Virus record (IMG/VR): IMGVR_UViG_3300003690_003399
Coordinates: 1-64,000 of that record
Source of the DNA: a virus
Direction: 5' to 3' (one strand)
DNA length: 64,000 bases
The notes beneath the pieces were generated by a model. The model had not been told where the DNA came from, searched no databases, and saw only the letters and a list, made by a program, of their open reading frames with translations. A program made the translations under genes and the position numbers. Positions 40,361-51,800 of the stretch are shown here, piece after piece; position 1 is the first letter of the stretch; the number at the start of each line of letters is the position of its first letter.

Positions 40361-43300
40361 TGGCCATTAATATGCGCGGCGACGCGTCGACGACTCCAGC
40401 AACGATGCATTATCGGCCGGGTACTCTAAATGTATTGGACACGCCCGAATGGGCAATTGCGATTAGCCCCAATGACAGCGGCAAGTCTGTGCAATACTTG
40501 ATTAATCAACATGTACTTACACCCAACAAGTTTGAAAGTGTTGGCACTCTGTATGGCATTTTGTTACGAGAAAATAGTCCTTACAGCGACAATGATCCTT
40601 ACACACCTTTAGATATTTTGCACGCGGCAACTTTTGCCATGCGCGGCGCCGATGGTCTCAGGTTACCCACTTATAAAGTTCGCATACCAGAACTTCATTT
40701 TATGTTACCGATTCCTAAAAATTTGAATAACCCCACACAGACTGATAAAATTATTATAGATTGTTATCCCACCATACAAGCAGTTGATACAAAAGTATCA
40801 CGCGCACAACCCGGCGACATAGTAAAAATTGAAATGGCAAATAGAGGCACTATTTCTAGGCTTTATTATCTTGGTCCCGTTGATCCCGACAGTACAGCAA
40901 ACCCATGGGTTGTTGGCCCACACAGTCCTCCTTATAACTATGGGCAACTTCTTGAAGAGTGCAAAAAGAAATATTCTAATGCTGGCTCTCGCGGAGATGT
41001 AATCGGCAGGGGTGACAATGTGGCAAAACCAAATAGTGATGTTCCCATCGTTGTTAAAGGCCTCGGCCACGGAGAAAATAAAATCATCATTGGTACGGTA
41101 TATAAAAAGTGGCTTCATAAACTATTTCAAAGATTAAAGGCTGAAGACAAATATAAAGGCCTCGTGTGGCTAGGGGTGTGTAAAAACAATGGCGCAGAAG
41201 ACCAAGAAAAAATGCTCACAGGCAATGGTGCAACCATAGGCCGCGGCACCGGACGTTCTACTATAATCTACATGCCGGCTAGCACAGATCCCCATTCTCC
41301 ACTAGAGATAATTTATTGGTTTCATGACGCCTTGGGGTTTAAAAACAACACAAAAGAGTGGAATAAACTTTGGGTCTCCTTAAAAGCGATGTCAAAGAAA
41401 AAGAGCACACTCGACGGCGCTCGCCGCAATTTTATTCTTGTTATTCCTGAAATGTTGTGGTCCGAAGAGGCATCTGGAATATATTCTTCAAGAGAGGGAG
41501 AATTGATATTTGGCGCCTCAGCCATGCCCACAACAAACGGAGCTTTTTCAGGAGGCTACAAAAATAGAGAGTGGGCTGCATGGGGGTTTGATGGCATACC
41601 AAACGAAAAAAATATAGTATGGGAAACGTTTGGGGACAAATCTATTTCATTTGCGCCAATTTCTTACTCCGAAGCCGGCGCCCCAGTGTATACAGGTGCC
41701 GACCTCCTAAAGATCCCCGCGGGCCATTCGTCTCTTTCCATGGTCGGCAACCCTCGCCTAGGCATACCATTTGGATTTCAACCACTTTCTTCACAAGTCG
41801 CCCCCATACCATTCGGCGATACAATTACTTGGCAGTGGGTCCAAGGTTTGCCATCGAACGTCGCCGGAGATATGGTGCTTCTTCACCAAGAAATATTAGC
41901 AATATTGAAGGATCGCTTTGGTGTCGCCACCGATACTAATAAATATGTAACGCTAGTTGGCCACAAAAAAGGAGGAATTGCAATTGCTAATTTGGCGCGC
42001 CTAAACAAGCTTGGCAAAGGCCCCGCGCAACTATATGCTTCAAAAATATCTTTCATTGACGGAGATTATGCTGGGATGAATTATGTGTCTCCAAAAAAAC
42101 TCTACGACTATGGAAAAAATTGGTATCATGGTGGCGATTTATACGAAGTTATAAGAAACATAGATGATAGTACTACACTAGAAATACATCTTAGTTGGGG
42201 CGCAGGGACTCCCCTACGACCAAAACAGACAGCCGGCGCTTTCCTCGGCGCACTGCAACATGTCCGAACATGGGCACTTGCACTTCCTGGTTTTAATTTT
42301 GATAAGGGGGTTGAAGCATTAGACAAATTTTATTCTTATATTTGGCCAAAATATTGGCCCAACGACTGGAGCATGACCGGCCCAGCGTACACTTCGATTG
42401 TAACTTATCCAGTCTGGTCCAGCGCCAAGTTTTTGAAAAAAACTTATACTGAAGGATACGGAGCCATACAGGGGAAAATAAATGAGATGATACAATTACC
42501 TTCTCCTTTTTCAAATATCATTTTTAAAGGATGGCCAACCTCCGATGCCCAAGGCGCCTTAGCGTGGCTCCCCCACAATGCACCAATGTCCGTTGCAACC
42601 GTGAAAGAAACCACACAAGATAAATTTTATAAAAAGTTTAATATAGATCCAGATATTCCATCTAATATAAAAAATATATTTAAAGACTTTAGAGGCAATC
42701 TCATATTATATAGATCTCAAAATGTTGGGCCCAGTAAGACTGTAGCGATATTAGAGCCATACGGTACGGCTGCACAGGCGCCCTATGAGCTTATTTATTA
42801 TTTCCATGGAGATATAGGATTAAATGGGGCAGCAAAAACATTCCAATCAGCACTAAAAAATCAATTTAATGTTATGATAGGAAATAAACGAAATGTGATT
42901 ATTGTTTTAATGGATATTGATCCATATCCTATGAGCCCATCATCAAATTTGTGGGATCTAGATCATGATCCTTCGGCAAGCTCGTTTGGTGATTTTCATC
43001 AAGAAGTTTTAAATAAAATATCTTCTATTTGGAGCGCAGATTGGCTGGACACCTTTGGTCATTTCGTATACCCCGAGTCGGACGCGCAAGAGTTAGGCCC
43101 TGTCGAGCAACAGCATTACTCGGAGAATGTACTCCCGTCCTTTGAAATGGCCACATATCCCTCGTTTATCACATTTAAGGCCCACGGTGGCGCCGGCCGA
43201 ATGCTTAAACACATTATAGATCATATGAATAATAACGATATCACTTCTACTTGGCAGACAACAACTAAATGGAAATATGACCCCCTCACCGGCGTACCCC

Positions 43301-44694
43301 TTCCTGACCCGACCACATATTCAATTACGACCCCCCTTCGAAGAATAGATTTTTGGGACGCAAATTGGGGCCCCGAATATGGGATATTTAATAAAATATA
43401 TTATACTTGGCCAGCCGCAACACTAGGACCGGCCCAAATGAAAATTAACCCGGGTACAAATTTTGAGATTCAAATGGTAGCAACTCCCCGTACATTCCCT
43501 CCACACAAGGTAACAGCAATCCAGCGCGCCAAAAAATATATGGCAGGCGAAAAAGATGCAAAACCAGGTCTCTGGGTTGAACAGACAATTGCCGCTCATG
43601 GCACACTTCCTTTTAAGTTTTTTTCAAAACCAAGCAAACTTGATAAATATGTTCCTCCAACGCCACCCGCAGGGGCTCTGGAAAACAAGGAATATGGAGG
43701 ATCCCCCCCTGGCGAAGGAGCTAAAAATGTTCCACCCGTGCCCTTGAAATTCGACAATAAAGGGAAAGCATATACCCTAGATGGAGAAAAAATGCCGGCC
43801 TATGATTTAAAAAAGGCAGCAGCTTTTATTAAAGGCCTCTTGAAAAATCATATCCCGTCAACAGAACAAATCGGAGGAACCATGGGTTGCGAAGTGGGCT
43901 CAAGAAAAACCTATGGTATTACAAAAATCCCATCCATGTCACCAGTCGGAGGAGAGATGTATAAATGCAAAACAAATCCGCTTGGATTAGTGGAATATGA
44001 GACATCACAGTTTGCTAGCATCAATATAAGCCCAACCAGATCGGGATATTCGTGGGGCTCTAGTGAACTAGACAGTTATTTAAAGGGGATAGATAATATT
44101 TTTTGGACCACGACTTCCCCACCGACCACCTGGGTTGTCAAAGATATATCGCCCCAAGGAGTTAATGGTATCGACAAAGTCCGAGGACACGATTCTCATA
44201 GAGAGGGTATAGACGTTGATATACTGTTGCCACAATTAAATATTGATACATCACCCCCAACCCCAACCGGAAAACCAAATGAGAAAAAAAAGGTGGTTAC
44301 AGTAAAAGAATTTAATGTTGATAAGGCGCTTATATTTATAATGTTATCTAAATTTTATGGCGCAAAAGTAATCTTTTTAGATAAAAAGTTTTTTAAGCGC
44401 ATACGAGATCGAGCAATCTTTATAGCAACAGATGGCACCCCAACGGGCTCTTCTGACAAGTTTTTAAAAGTAGATAAAGCATATAAATCATTTTTAAAAG
44501 AAAATTTATTTGGAAAGTTAGATTTTGTTAATCAATTGATGCGCCTTCTTAAACACAAAAAACATCATGAGAACCATTTTCATGTAAGAATCGGGCGTGA
44601 GTGGGGCTCTCATGAAACAAGTGATTATCCTAAATGGGCACTCCAGCGTCTAAAAAGCTTGGGATGTGATTATAAAAATTCAAGCATTATATAA
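40360..44694 (+). CDS. large virion protein: two alpha/beta-hydrolase-like folds (nucleophile lost) plus C-terminal MepA-like endopeptidase
   Basis: The product is 1444 residues. IIYMPASTDPHSPLEIIYWFHDALGF, FILVIPEMLWS and VTLVGHKKGGIA (Gly534-His-Lys536-Lys-Gly-Gly) outline an alpha/beta hydrolase in which the nucleophile of GHSxGG is Lys. A second copy starts at about residue 785 (YELIYYFHGDIGL, VIIVLMDID) and its elbow reads KAHGGAGRM. The C-terminus has GHDSHREGIDVD (His1277/His1280...Asp) and HFH (1406-1408), the MepA zinc ligands, as in the protein at 7166. Position before baseplate genes suggests a tail-tip enzyme that opens peptidoglycan at entry, like T4 gp5. Confidence 0.78.
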   Translation: MAINMRGDASTTPATMHYRPGTLNVLDTPEWAIAISPNDSGKSVQYLINQHVLTPNKFESVGTLYGILLRENSPYSDNDPYTPLDILHAATFAMRGADGLRLPTYKVRIPELHFMLPIPKNLNNPTQTDKIIIDCYPTIQAVDTKVSRAQPGDIVKIEMANRGTISRLYYLGPVDPDSTANPWVVGPHSPPYNYGQLLEECKKKYSNAGSRGDVIGRGDNVAKPNSDVPIVVKGLGHGENKIIIGTVYKKWLHKLFQRLKAEDKYKGLVWLGVCKNNGAEDQEKMLTGNGATIGRGTGRSTIIYMPASTDPHSPLEIIYWFHDALGFKNNTKEWNKLWVSLKAMSKKKSTLDGARRNFILVIPEMLWSEEASGIYSSREGELIFGASAMPTTNGAFSGGYKNREWAAWGFDGIPNEKNIVWETFGDKSISFAPISYSEAGAPVYTGADLLKIPAGHSSLSMVGNPRLGIPFGFQPLSSQVAPIPFGDTITWQWVQGLPSNVAGDMVLLHQEILAILKDRFGVATDTNKYVTLVGHKKGGIAIANLARLNKLGKGPAQLYASKISFIDGDYAGMNYVSPKKLYDYGKNWYHGGDLYEVIRNIDDSTTLEIHLSWGAGTPLRPKQTAGAFLGALQHVRTWALALPGFNFDKGVEALDKFYSYIWPKYWPNDWSMTGPAYTSIVTYPVWSSAKFLKKTYTEGYGAIQGKINEMIQLPSPFSNIIFKGWPTSDAQGALAWLPHNAPMSVATVKETTQDKFYKKFNIDPDIPSNIKNIFKDFRGNLILYRSQNVGPSKTVAILEPYGTAAQAPYELIYYFHGDIGLNGAAKTFQSALKNQFNVMIGNKRNVIIVLMDIDPYPMSPSSNLWDLDHDPSASSFGDFHQEVLNKISSIWSADWLDTFGHFVYPESDAQELGPVEQQHYSENVLPSFEMATYPSFITFKAHGGAGRMLKHIIDHMNNNDITSTWQTTTKWKYDPLTGVPLPDPTTYSITTPLRRIDFWDANWGPEYGIFNKIYYTWPAATLGPAQMKINPGTNFEIQMVATPRTFPPHKVTAIQRAKKYMAGEKDAKPGLWVEQTIAAHGTLPFKFFSKPSKLDKYVPPTPPAGALENKEYGGSPPGEGAKNVPPVPLKFDNKGKAYTLDGEKMPAYDLKKAAAFIKGLLKNHIPSTEQIGGTMGCEVGSRKTYGITKIPSMSPVGGEMYKCKTNPLGLVEYETSQFASINISPTRSGYSWGSSELDSYLKGIDNIFWTTTSPPTTWVVKDISPQGVNGIDKVRGHDSHREGIDVDILLPQLNIDTSPPTPTGKPNEKKKVVTVKEFNVDKALIFIMLSKFYGAKVIFLDKKFFKRIRDRAIFIATDGTPTGSSDKFLKVDKAYKSFLKENLFGKLDFVNQLMRLLKHKKHHENHFHVRIGREWGSHETSDYPKWALQRLKSLGCDYKNSSII

Positions 44695-44709
44695 GGAGAA
44701 TATTAAAAC

Positions 44710-45849
44710 ATGAGCGAGACATACACGACAACAAGACAGAAGCCACCAAAAAAGACCCTTAGCCGTACAAGAATCGATGGAAATGAAACACGCACCTCTA
44801 ATTTATCGAAAGATCAGGAAGTAGAAGCAAATTCTGGAATCGATGGTGCCAAACTTAATGAAAAATTACCTAAATTAAAATATCCTACCACCTCAACGGT
44901 GATTGGCAATGGACAAGATTTCGGCCGCTGTCACATAGAATTTGGTCGAGACCGAATAAATGAAAGAGACGATAAGTTTGGCACCTTTAAATACGGAAGT
45001 GGGAATGGAGGCCTCGGAGCTATGGCATCTGGCTGCGTACGCATAACCGCAGGATTAGCTTCTTATGATCAATGTCGAGGAAATGTACCCTCTGAGCCTG
45101 TAAATCCGAGCACTGACCGAGACGCAGCGATGTGCTATATTTCTCAAAACGCAAATGTTGATGACGAATTCGATTGTTCGGGGATAAATGTGAAAAACAG
45201 GTCATGTGTAGCTATCAAAGCCGATGAACTTAGATTCCTGGCAAGAGGTACTCTTAAACTTATAACAACGAATGATAAGTTTAATTCGAAAGGGCGCGAA
45301 TTAGGATCGGTGGGAGACATTCATCTTATTGCTGGAAACCAAGACGTAACAGACGAAGACGGCGAGTATACATTATTAGAGGGCGCCGTCCGTATGGGTA
45401 ATCCCCTCGCCGGCGAACCCCCCATCCCGTTACCCGTCCCCACAGGTCAAAATCCATATTTCAAAGTTTTGCAACCAGTCCCGAGAGGAGATCTTTTAGT
45501 AGCGGCTTTAGATGAGGTGGTAGAAAGACTGGCAGTTTTTTCAGATCTTATGTATGATATGTGGAACGCACAAATGACCTTTAACAGTGCAGTAAAATCT
45601 CACAACCACCATTGCCCAGGAACCATAGGTCTTGGCGGGATGGTGGGGCAACCCCTCGGATTGAATGGCGGCAAAAGCTACATGTCTCCAGGCCTTCAAA
45701 TAAAGGGAGTTTTTACTGGTATAAAACAGCACATAGTACAAATCAAAAAACAAGGTCCTTTCCATGTTACTTTACAAGCCGTAAGACAAGAGTATTTAAC
45801 AACAGGCGCCGCAAAGAGTATATTGAGCACAAACGTAAAAACAACTTAA
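44710..45849 (+). CDS. putative baseplate or tail structural protein
   Basis: The product is 379 residues; AAGGAGAATATT precedes the ATG. It is Gly/Asn/Thr rich and beta-like, with a segment IKADELRFLARGTLKLITT ... GDIHLIAGNQD that repeats short strands as in spike or beta-helix proteins, a helical part near residue 265-290 (LLVAALDEVVERLAVFSDLMYDMW) and a basic N-terminal tail. No family is recognised. It sits between the endopeptidase protein and the 2455-residue protein in the structural block. Confidence 0.65.
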   Translation: MSETYTTTRQKPPKKTLSRTRIDGNETRTSNLSKDQEVEANSGIDGAKLNEKLPKLKYPTTSTVIGNGQDFGRCHIEFGRDRINERDDKFGTFKYGSGNGGLGAMASGCVRITAGLASYDQCRGNVPSEPVNPSTDRDAAMCYISQNANVDDEFDCSGINVKNRSCVAIKADELRFLARGTLKLITTNDKFNSKGRELGSVGDIHLIAGNQDVTDEDGEYTLLEGAVRMGNPLAGEPPIPLPVPTGQNPYFKVLQPVPRGDLLVAALDEVVERLAVFSDLMYDMWNAQMTFNSAVKSHNHHCPGTIGLGGMVGQPLGLNGGKSYMSPGLQIKGVFTGIKQHIVQIKKQGPFHVTLQAVRQEYLTTGAAKSILSTNVKTT

Positions 45850-45862
45850 AAGAGAACAAAAC

Positions 45863-48800
45863 ATGGCTGAACAACCAAATATAGATAACTTTTTAGATGA
45901 AGAATTAGAAAAATTATACGAGAGACTTAAAGAATTTCCTGAGATGGGATGGTGGCCAACCGACCCCCCCTTAAAAGAAGATTGGATCGCAGAAAAAAAA
46001 GAAGCTTTTGATAGTTTAGCAGTAGAAACCCCTCCGGTATCTGCATGGAAATTTATAGTTGATTTATACGATCAGTACGGAGTCGCACCGGCATCAACTA
46101 TTATTGATGAAAATCAATATGAGACTATTGCATCTCAATTCTCTTTGAAAAATCGCTGGTACCAGAATACAACCACTCATCTCTCAAAAGATAGAAAATA
46201 TTACATAGTTCCGATAGTTTATGAAAGATTGATTAACAATCCAGGTTTAAAGCCATTTATTTCGACCACAACTGGCAAGTTAAATATCACCGAATTGCTT
46301 GAAAACATAACTCTCTCTTCATATGTATTTTTAAAAGCTGCAAAAAGATGGGCCCTCGAAAAAGCCGCCTCTGATTTGGCGAAAGCTATTAGTTTAGACC
46401 ATCAAGAAAAAGCTGAAACGATGGGTTTTTTCCCAAAGAATTCTCAAGGTATCGACGGCACAGAACCAATTGCTGCCGAGGCCTGGTATATCGATCCCAG
46501 GCCGCCAGAATACCAAAATTTGTTTTTAAAAGCGATGTTTCCAAGAGACTGGATAGATAGTTTGCCGAATAAAATTGAGCCTTGTCCCGTCGGCGGAGCG
46601 ACCCGGACTGTTATTCTCCATACAGACACATTAAAAAAAGATTTGGCTCACCTTCGAGAAATATTAAGACATTTTAATTATCAGATACAAAACACACCAG
46701 TACATATAGATTTTGATGGTATATGTTTTGCACAAAAAGTTTCGAAAATTTTTGAACTTTTAAATAATGTATTAACATTAAATGAAAAGACAAATTTAAA
46801 TATATCTTTAACCGGAGGAGCACTCCAGCTTGGTTTCACCGAAAACATGCAATTAAAATATATAGCCCACAGTGAAATTCCAGATTGCTTATGCGATGAA
46901 AAAAATATTAACGCGTATACATTAAAAAAAGGTGTTCATAAATTAAAGACTACTCCCCCTTTTGATTCTCCAACTGTTAACGGCCTTTTATTTTATCTTC
47001 CAGAAATTATAAGAAAATACGCTCCCTACCTGAAAGGCAATAAACGTATGTATCTATTTGCGGCTCAAGAATCGTGGCTTCACTTCATAAAATCTTATAT
47101 ATTTCCCAAGCCTGAAATAACATACGATACATCCGAAACAGAGGGAGAATTTTTTGTTAAAAAAATAACAGCGATTGGCGACTTAACAAAATCTATAGGA
47201 AGTGTTACCAAAAATATTTTATATACCAGAGATCCCACTGTTCTTATGGCGCCCGATATACGGCAACGAATTCTGGGCGCCGTTAGCCAGGAAATGATAT
47301 ATGGCGGCGACAAAGTGATGTTGGATGCTTTAACTTCTGAGATACTTTCTATGACCGCTCTTTATGATAATTTACTTAATAAAGTACCAATAACAGAATT
47401 AATTAAATTAGCTCTCAGTGCTCTTGTTAAGTGTGTATCAGACGATGATCTTAAGAAGAAGATGTGCGATTCAATTTTAAGAGCAATGCCCGGCTCCGAA
47501 ATAAAAACAAAGGTTATTCCATGCCTACGCGCATCAGGAGCTGATGATGCGATTGCTCATATGGAATCTTTGATGTTAACACGACGCAGCCTTGTATATC
47601 GGCAGGCCCAAGCGCGCGCGCCTGAAAAATTTACAAAAACAGTTGCGGACGCAATGAAATCAGAACTTGATATGGCCGCCGTCAATGAGCTTTATTGTTC
47701 GGACCCAGAATTTCAAGATATCCTCGGGCGCCCAGCTGACGATTTTTCTGAAGAAATGCTTCTTGCGAGGGAGCAAGATAAAGATGACGCAATTTGCGAA
47801 TGCATATTATCAGTTTATGGCCCAGTGGAACAAATATTTGGGTTTATAGAAGAGGCAAAAGATACCGGTGGAGATATTTTAGATATACTAGTATCCAATA
47901 GAGCACAAGCCATTCAACAATCAAGGTCGGATGTAATAGATCGTATCTTGAGGGTATTTCGAACTTCCGACCAACGAACTTTATCAGGTATGGCCACAAG
48001 CATCATGACAGCTCTCGTAGAATCATACGTTGCCGTTGTGCTCGCCGCTATGCTAATTGTTTTGCAGCATGTCAAGAGCACGGTACTTGGAGGTTTAGCT
48101 ACAGATATCTGCGCAGCACCCGCAAACCCATTTTCAGAGAAAAATTTTAGTAAAATGGTTATGAACTCAACTCTCTATAAAGATAATGATTTCAATAAGT
48201 TAAGAAAAAATTTCAATAAGTTAAAAACCTTGGCTGGCCTCAGCGGAGACATTAATGCCATAATAACAGCATGCGATGAGTTAGGTCGACAATTTACCCC
48301 TACCGAGTTTAAACGGATCTTTACTACACCATGCAGTGACAATTCCGCTGATGATTTATACAAGCAAATACATTTTCCAGGTATCACATACGATCCCAAG
48401 AAAACCGGAGACGCCCCCTTCGGATCTTCTTTGGAGTACATTCAAGAAATATATTATGGAAGCGCCACGGCGACAGCGGAAGCCGCGCTTGCTTTAGACG
48501 AGGGAGAGTCGTTGGATGGAATAGTAACTTCTTTTTGTGATATGGATAACGAAGGAGGAAGAGGGGGACTCCCTATCGACGCTAAACATACTTTGCTGTA
48601 CAGCTTTGGCTCGCAGGTTGATGATTCTTTTTATGATGAGATTATAAATGATCATGAAGACCTAAAAGCAGAACTAGCTAATTTTTGTGATCCAGAATCC
48701 ATCGAAATTTTTTCAAAAACTTTAGGTTCTAGTGACATCGCCGCCCATGCGCAAAAAGGCAAAGAGGATATACTCGAAGATATTGTTTCGATATTGCCGC

Positions 48801-51800
48801 TTTTAGACAAAGATAAATTAATGGACATGATGCCGCCTCTATTTTGTGGCCCTTGTAATCCACGAAAAGTTGGCCAAAAGCCCCTAATAGAAAATCAGAT
48901 TCCTGGGCCTCTTTTAGACACATTCGATGAATTGAACAAAGATACGCTTAATACAATTAACAACATGTTTAATAACACGGTTGATTCTTATAAGCCAATT
49001 TTGCTCGGTCAAACAGATGCCCATTCCGACATGATTGATGCCATTGTCCAAGCAGCAGACGACGCTATGCAGGTAAAAGAGAAGGACAAAGACGGGAAGT
49101 TGGTTTATGATGAAGATGGCAAAACAATACCTACCGGTGTATATTACAAAGGCCCCGCCGCGTTCGGCGCATCCGGCAACGCCCAACAAGAGTTAATGGA
49201 AAGTCTCGCTACGTACGCTCAAGACAATGTCAAGGACGCCGATAAAATCATTTCAAAAAATTTGTTAACCGCACTAGAAACAGCGACCACTACAGACTTT
49301 GTTGCATATGAATATGGCGCCTTTAAAGTTTTCGTGTATACGGTGCCACCAGTTGAAGGAAAAAGCCCCGCAAAAACAATATATTTATTATTTAACAAAA
49401 CGGATAGCTCGAAATCGTATCAAAATCGTATGGTGGGCCCGGGCCAAATAAAAATTGTTGTACAAGAAACGGGCTCAGATGTTCCACTATATGAATGGCC
49501 ACCACCCAACAACAATATTGATTTTATGATTGGGGGGGGATCTTCCACTGGTACTGAAATTACTCAAGGGCTCGAAAAGATGGGGCTCGGTCTTGATTTC
49601 GCTGACGTCAGCACTTATGATGGTTATTTTATTAATATTATCCAACTATTGCTTGAAACTATTTTTCTTGAAGGGACCAAACATGATATGTTTAATGGGG
49701 TTGTTTTTAATAAAATACCGTTAACTGATTTAGAGGCATTACAATCTTGTAACTCCGACGTGGGACGTACACCTCTTTTAAATATCGAACAAATTCTTAG
49801 CGACCTGAGAGATACACAAAAAGCTTTAGAATGTGTGGTAAGCAGGTTTGATACGCCCAGCGCGTTTGAAATAACAGCCGTGTATGGGGTATGCAAAGCC
49901 TTATTTAAGAGCTGTATAGTAGAAGAATATTTAAAAAATATATTTATTTTTGGTTTTTTAAGAATTGAAGATATTATGCAATCCAGCGCTTACATGAAAC
50001 TGTTATTAGACAACGTAGTTAATTCTTTGCAATCAGCAGTTGGTGCCGATAGCTATGAAGATGTTTTAGATTATTCATCAAAAATTATTAATGGACGCAT
50101 GCAACTGGGGGAAACTTTCCCCAACCCCCCCGGCTCTTCAGCCGAAGAGTCGCCGGCTAGCGGTCCGCTAGGAGAAATGCAGGTATTGAGATCTTCCGAG
50201 GATTGTTTAAAGATTTTAATTTTGGAAAGCGCGACCGAAATCAGTGATATTCTCGATAATCGAATACAATCAGTTGTCGACCCATCCTGGCAGAAAAAAT
50301 TTAACAAATTTGGCGACGCAGACGGCGCCGCAGCAGAGATAAAGGACACTCTCTCAGAGCGGCTTTTAAATTATGTGGCATCTTCATCGCCAGAATATTG
50401 GTCTCCAAATATATTTCCTTTCGATTATGGAAATGAAGTTAGTCCTTTTGGCAATCTTTGTCCAATGCGTATTGCCCGCGCGTGGGAAAATAATTCGAAG
50501 GCATCGATTCCATGGCCTCTTCAATTTGGTGTTGGCGGCACCAGCGCCGGGGAAAAAGATTCAAGCGAAAGATTCACTAACATGGAGGACTTTTTTAACA
50601 ACACGGGCTGGCCGAACAGAGGCGCCGAAAATGATGAGCCATGGTCAGGAGGCTTCTTTTTTCAACCATATGTAAAGATTATTCCACGAGTATTTGCGTA
50701 CGCTGGGCAGCAGTACCACACGTTGGGTGATGTCGTCATGTCAGACTTAGCAGACAATCTCCAAGTTTTTTGGGAGACTTTTAAAGAATCTTATAAATAC
50801 TACGCGCCTGACGTCATCAATGAAAACAAGCCGCAAATCTCCGGTAATGCGCCCAAAAATGAATTAATTGATCTTATAATAAAACAAGTTGAATACGAGG
50901 CGACTCCGGACGGATTGTTCGAGACTGTCGAAGGAACCGACGGCAAACCCACGTCTTGGGTCATCGGCGGCACCCTCGAAAAGTTTTTTAAGCTTTTCTT
51001 TTCGCCGTACGATAATGTCTCAGAAAGCATAGATTCACAGAAATATAGTAGATCTCTTTTTATGAGATTGGTTTCTTCTTTTGTGCCCAGCAAAGTAGAT
51101 AATACTTTTACCGACTGGAAAGAAGGGTATTACTATTGGGAAGACCATCCAAGCGGTGCTGGAAACGCACAAAAATGGAATTGGATTAACAGGGGTACCA
51201 CATCAGTCAATCTTGCCTCTGGAGAGCCTTTGGGGATGAAAAATTCACAATTAATGGAAGGACGAGATGGAAGTACAATCAGTATGTTTGGCTTTGCTAA
51301 AGAATTGAAAGCCCCAGATGCTCCTAATTTTTATGATAAACTAATTGCATTTGCTACCGAGATGGGTAGTGGAGAATTCGGTGGAGAAGATGAGGTTATA
51401 GCCGATGGCGATGGCGGAACGACCATAGTTCCTTACGCATATGAAACAGAAAAAAACTTTTGGTATGAAATCAGAGATATAATTTTTGATAGTCCATCTC
51501 ATTATTGGTTTGATTTTAAAATAGGCATGCGCTTAAATCTGATAGTTAAAATTAATAATTTAGACTCAGAAGTAAATACTATTGATTCAGTTACATCGGC
51601 GATGGATAACTTTAATTTAAAAAAATATAATGAAGAAAAAGTCTTTATATGGCAAAAAACTGCGGATGAAGCATATTATTGCTTCCCTCTTGAAAGCGAA
51701 GAACAAGAGGCACGGGACATGTTTAGTGGGCTAGTAAATAACTGGCATTGGACATCGAAGTTGGCACCTGCGAAAGTAATATCCCATCCCTCACAAGCGC

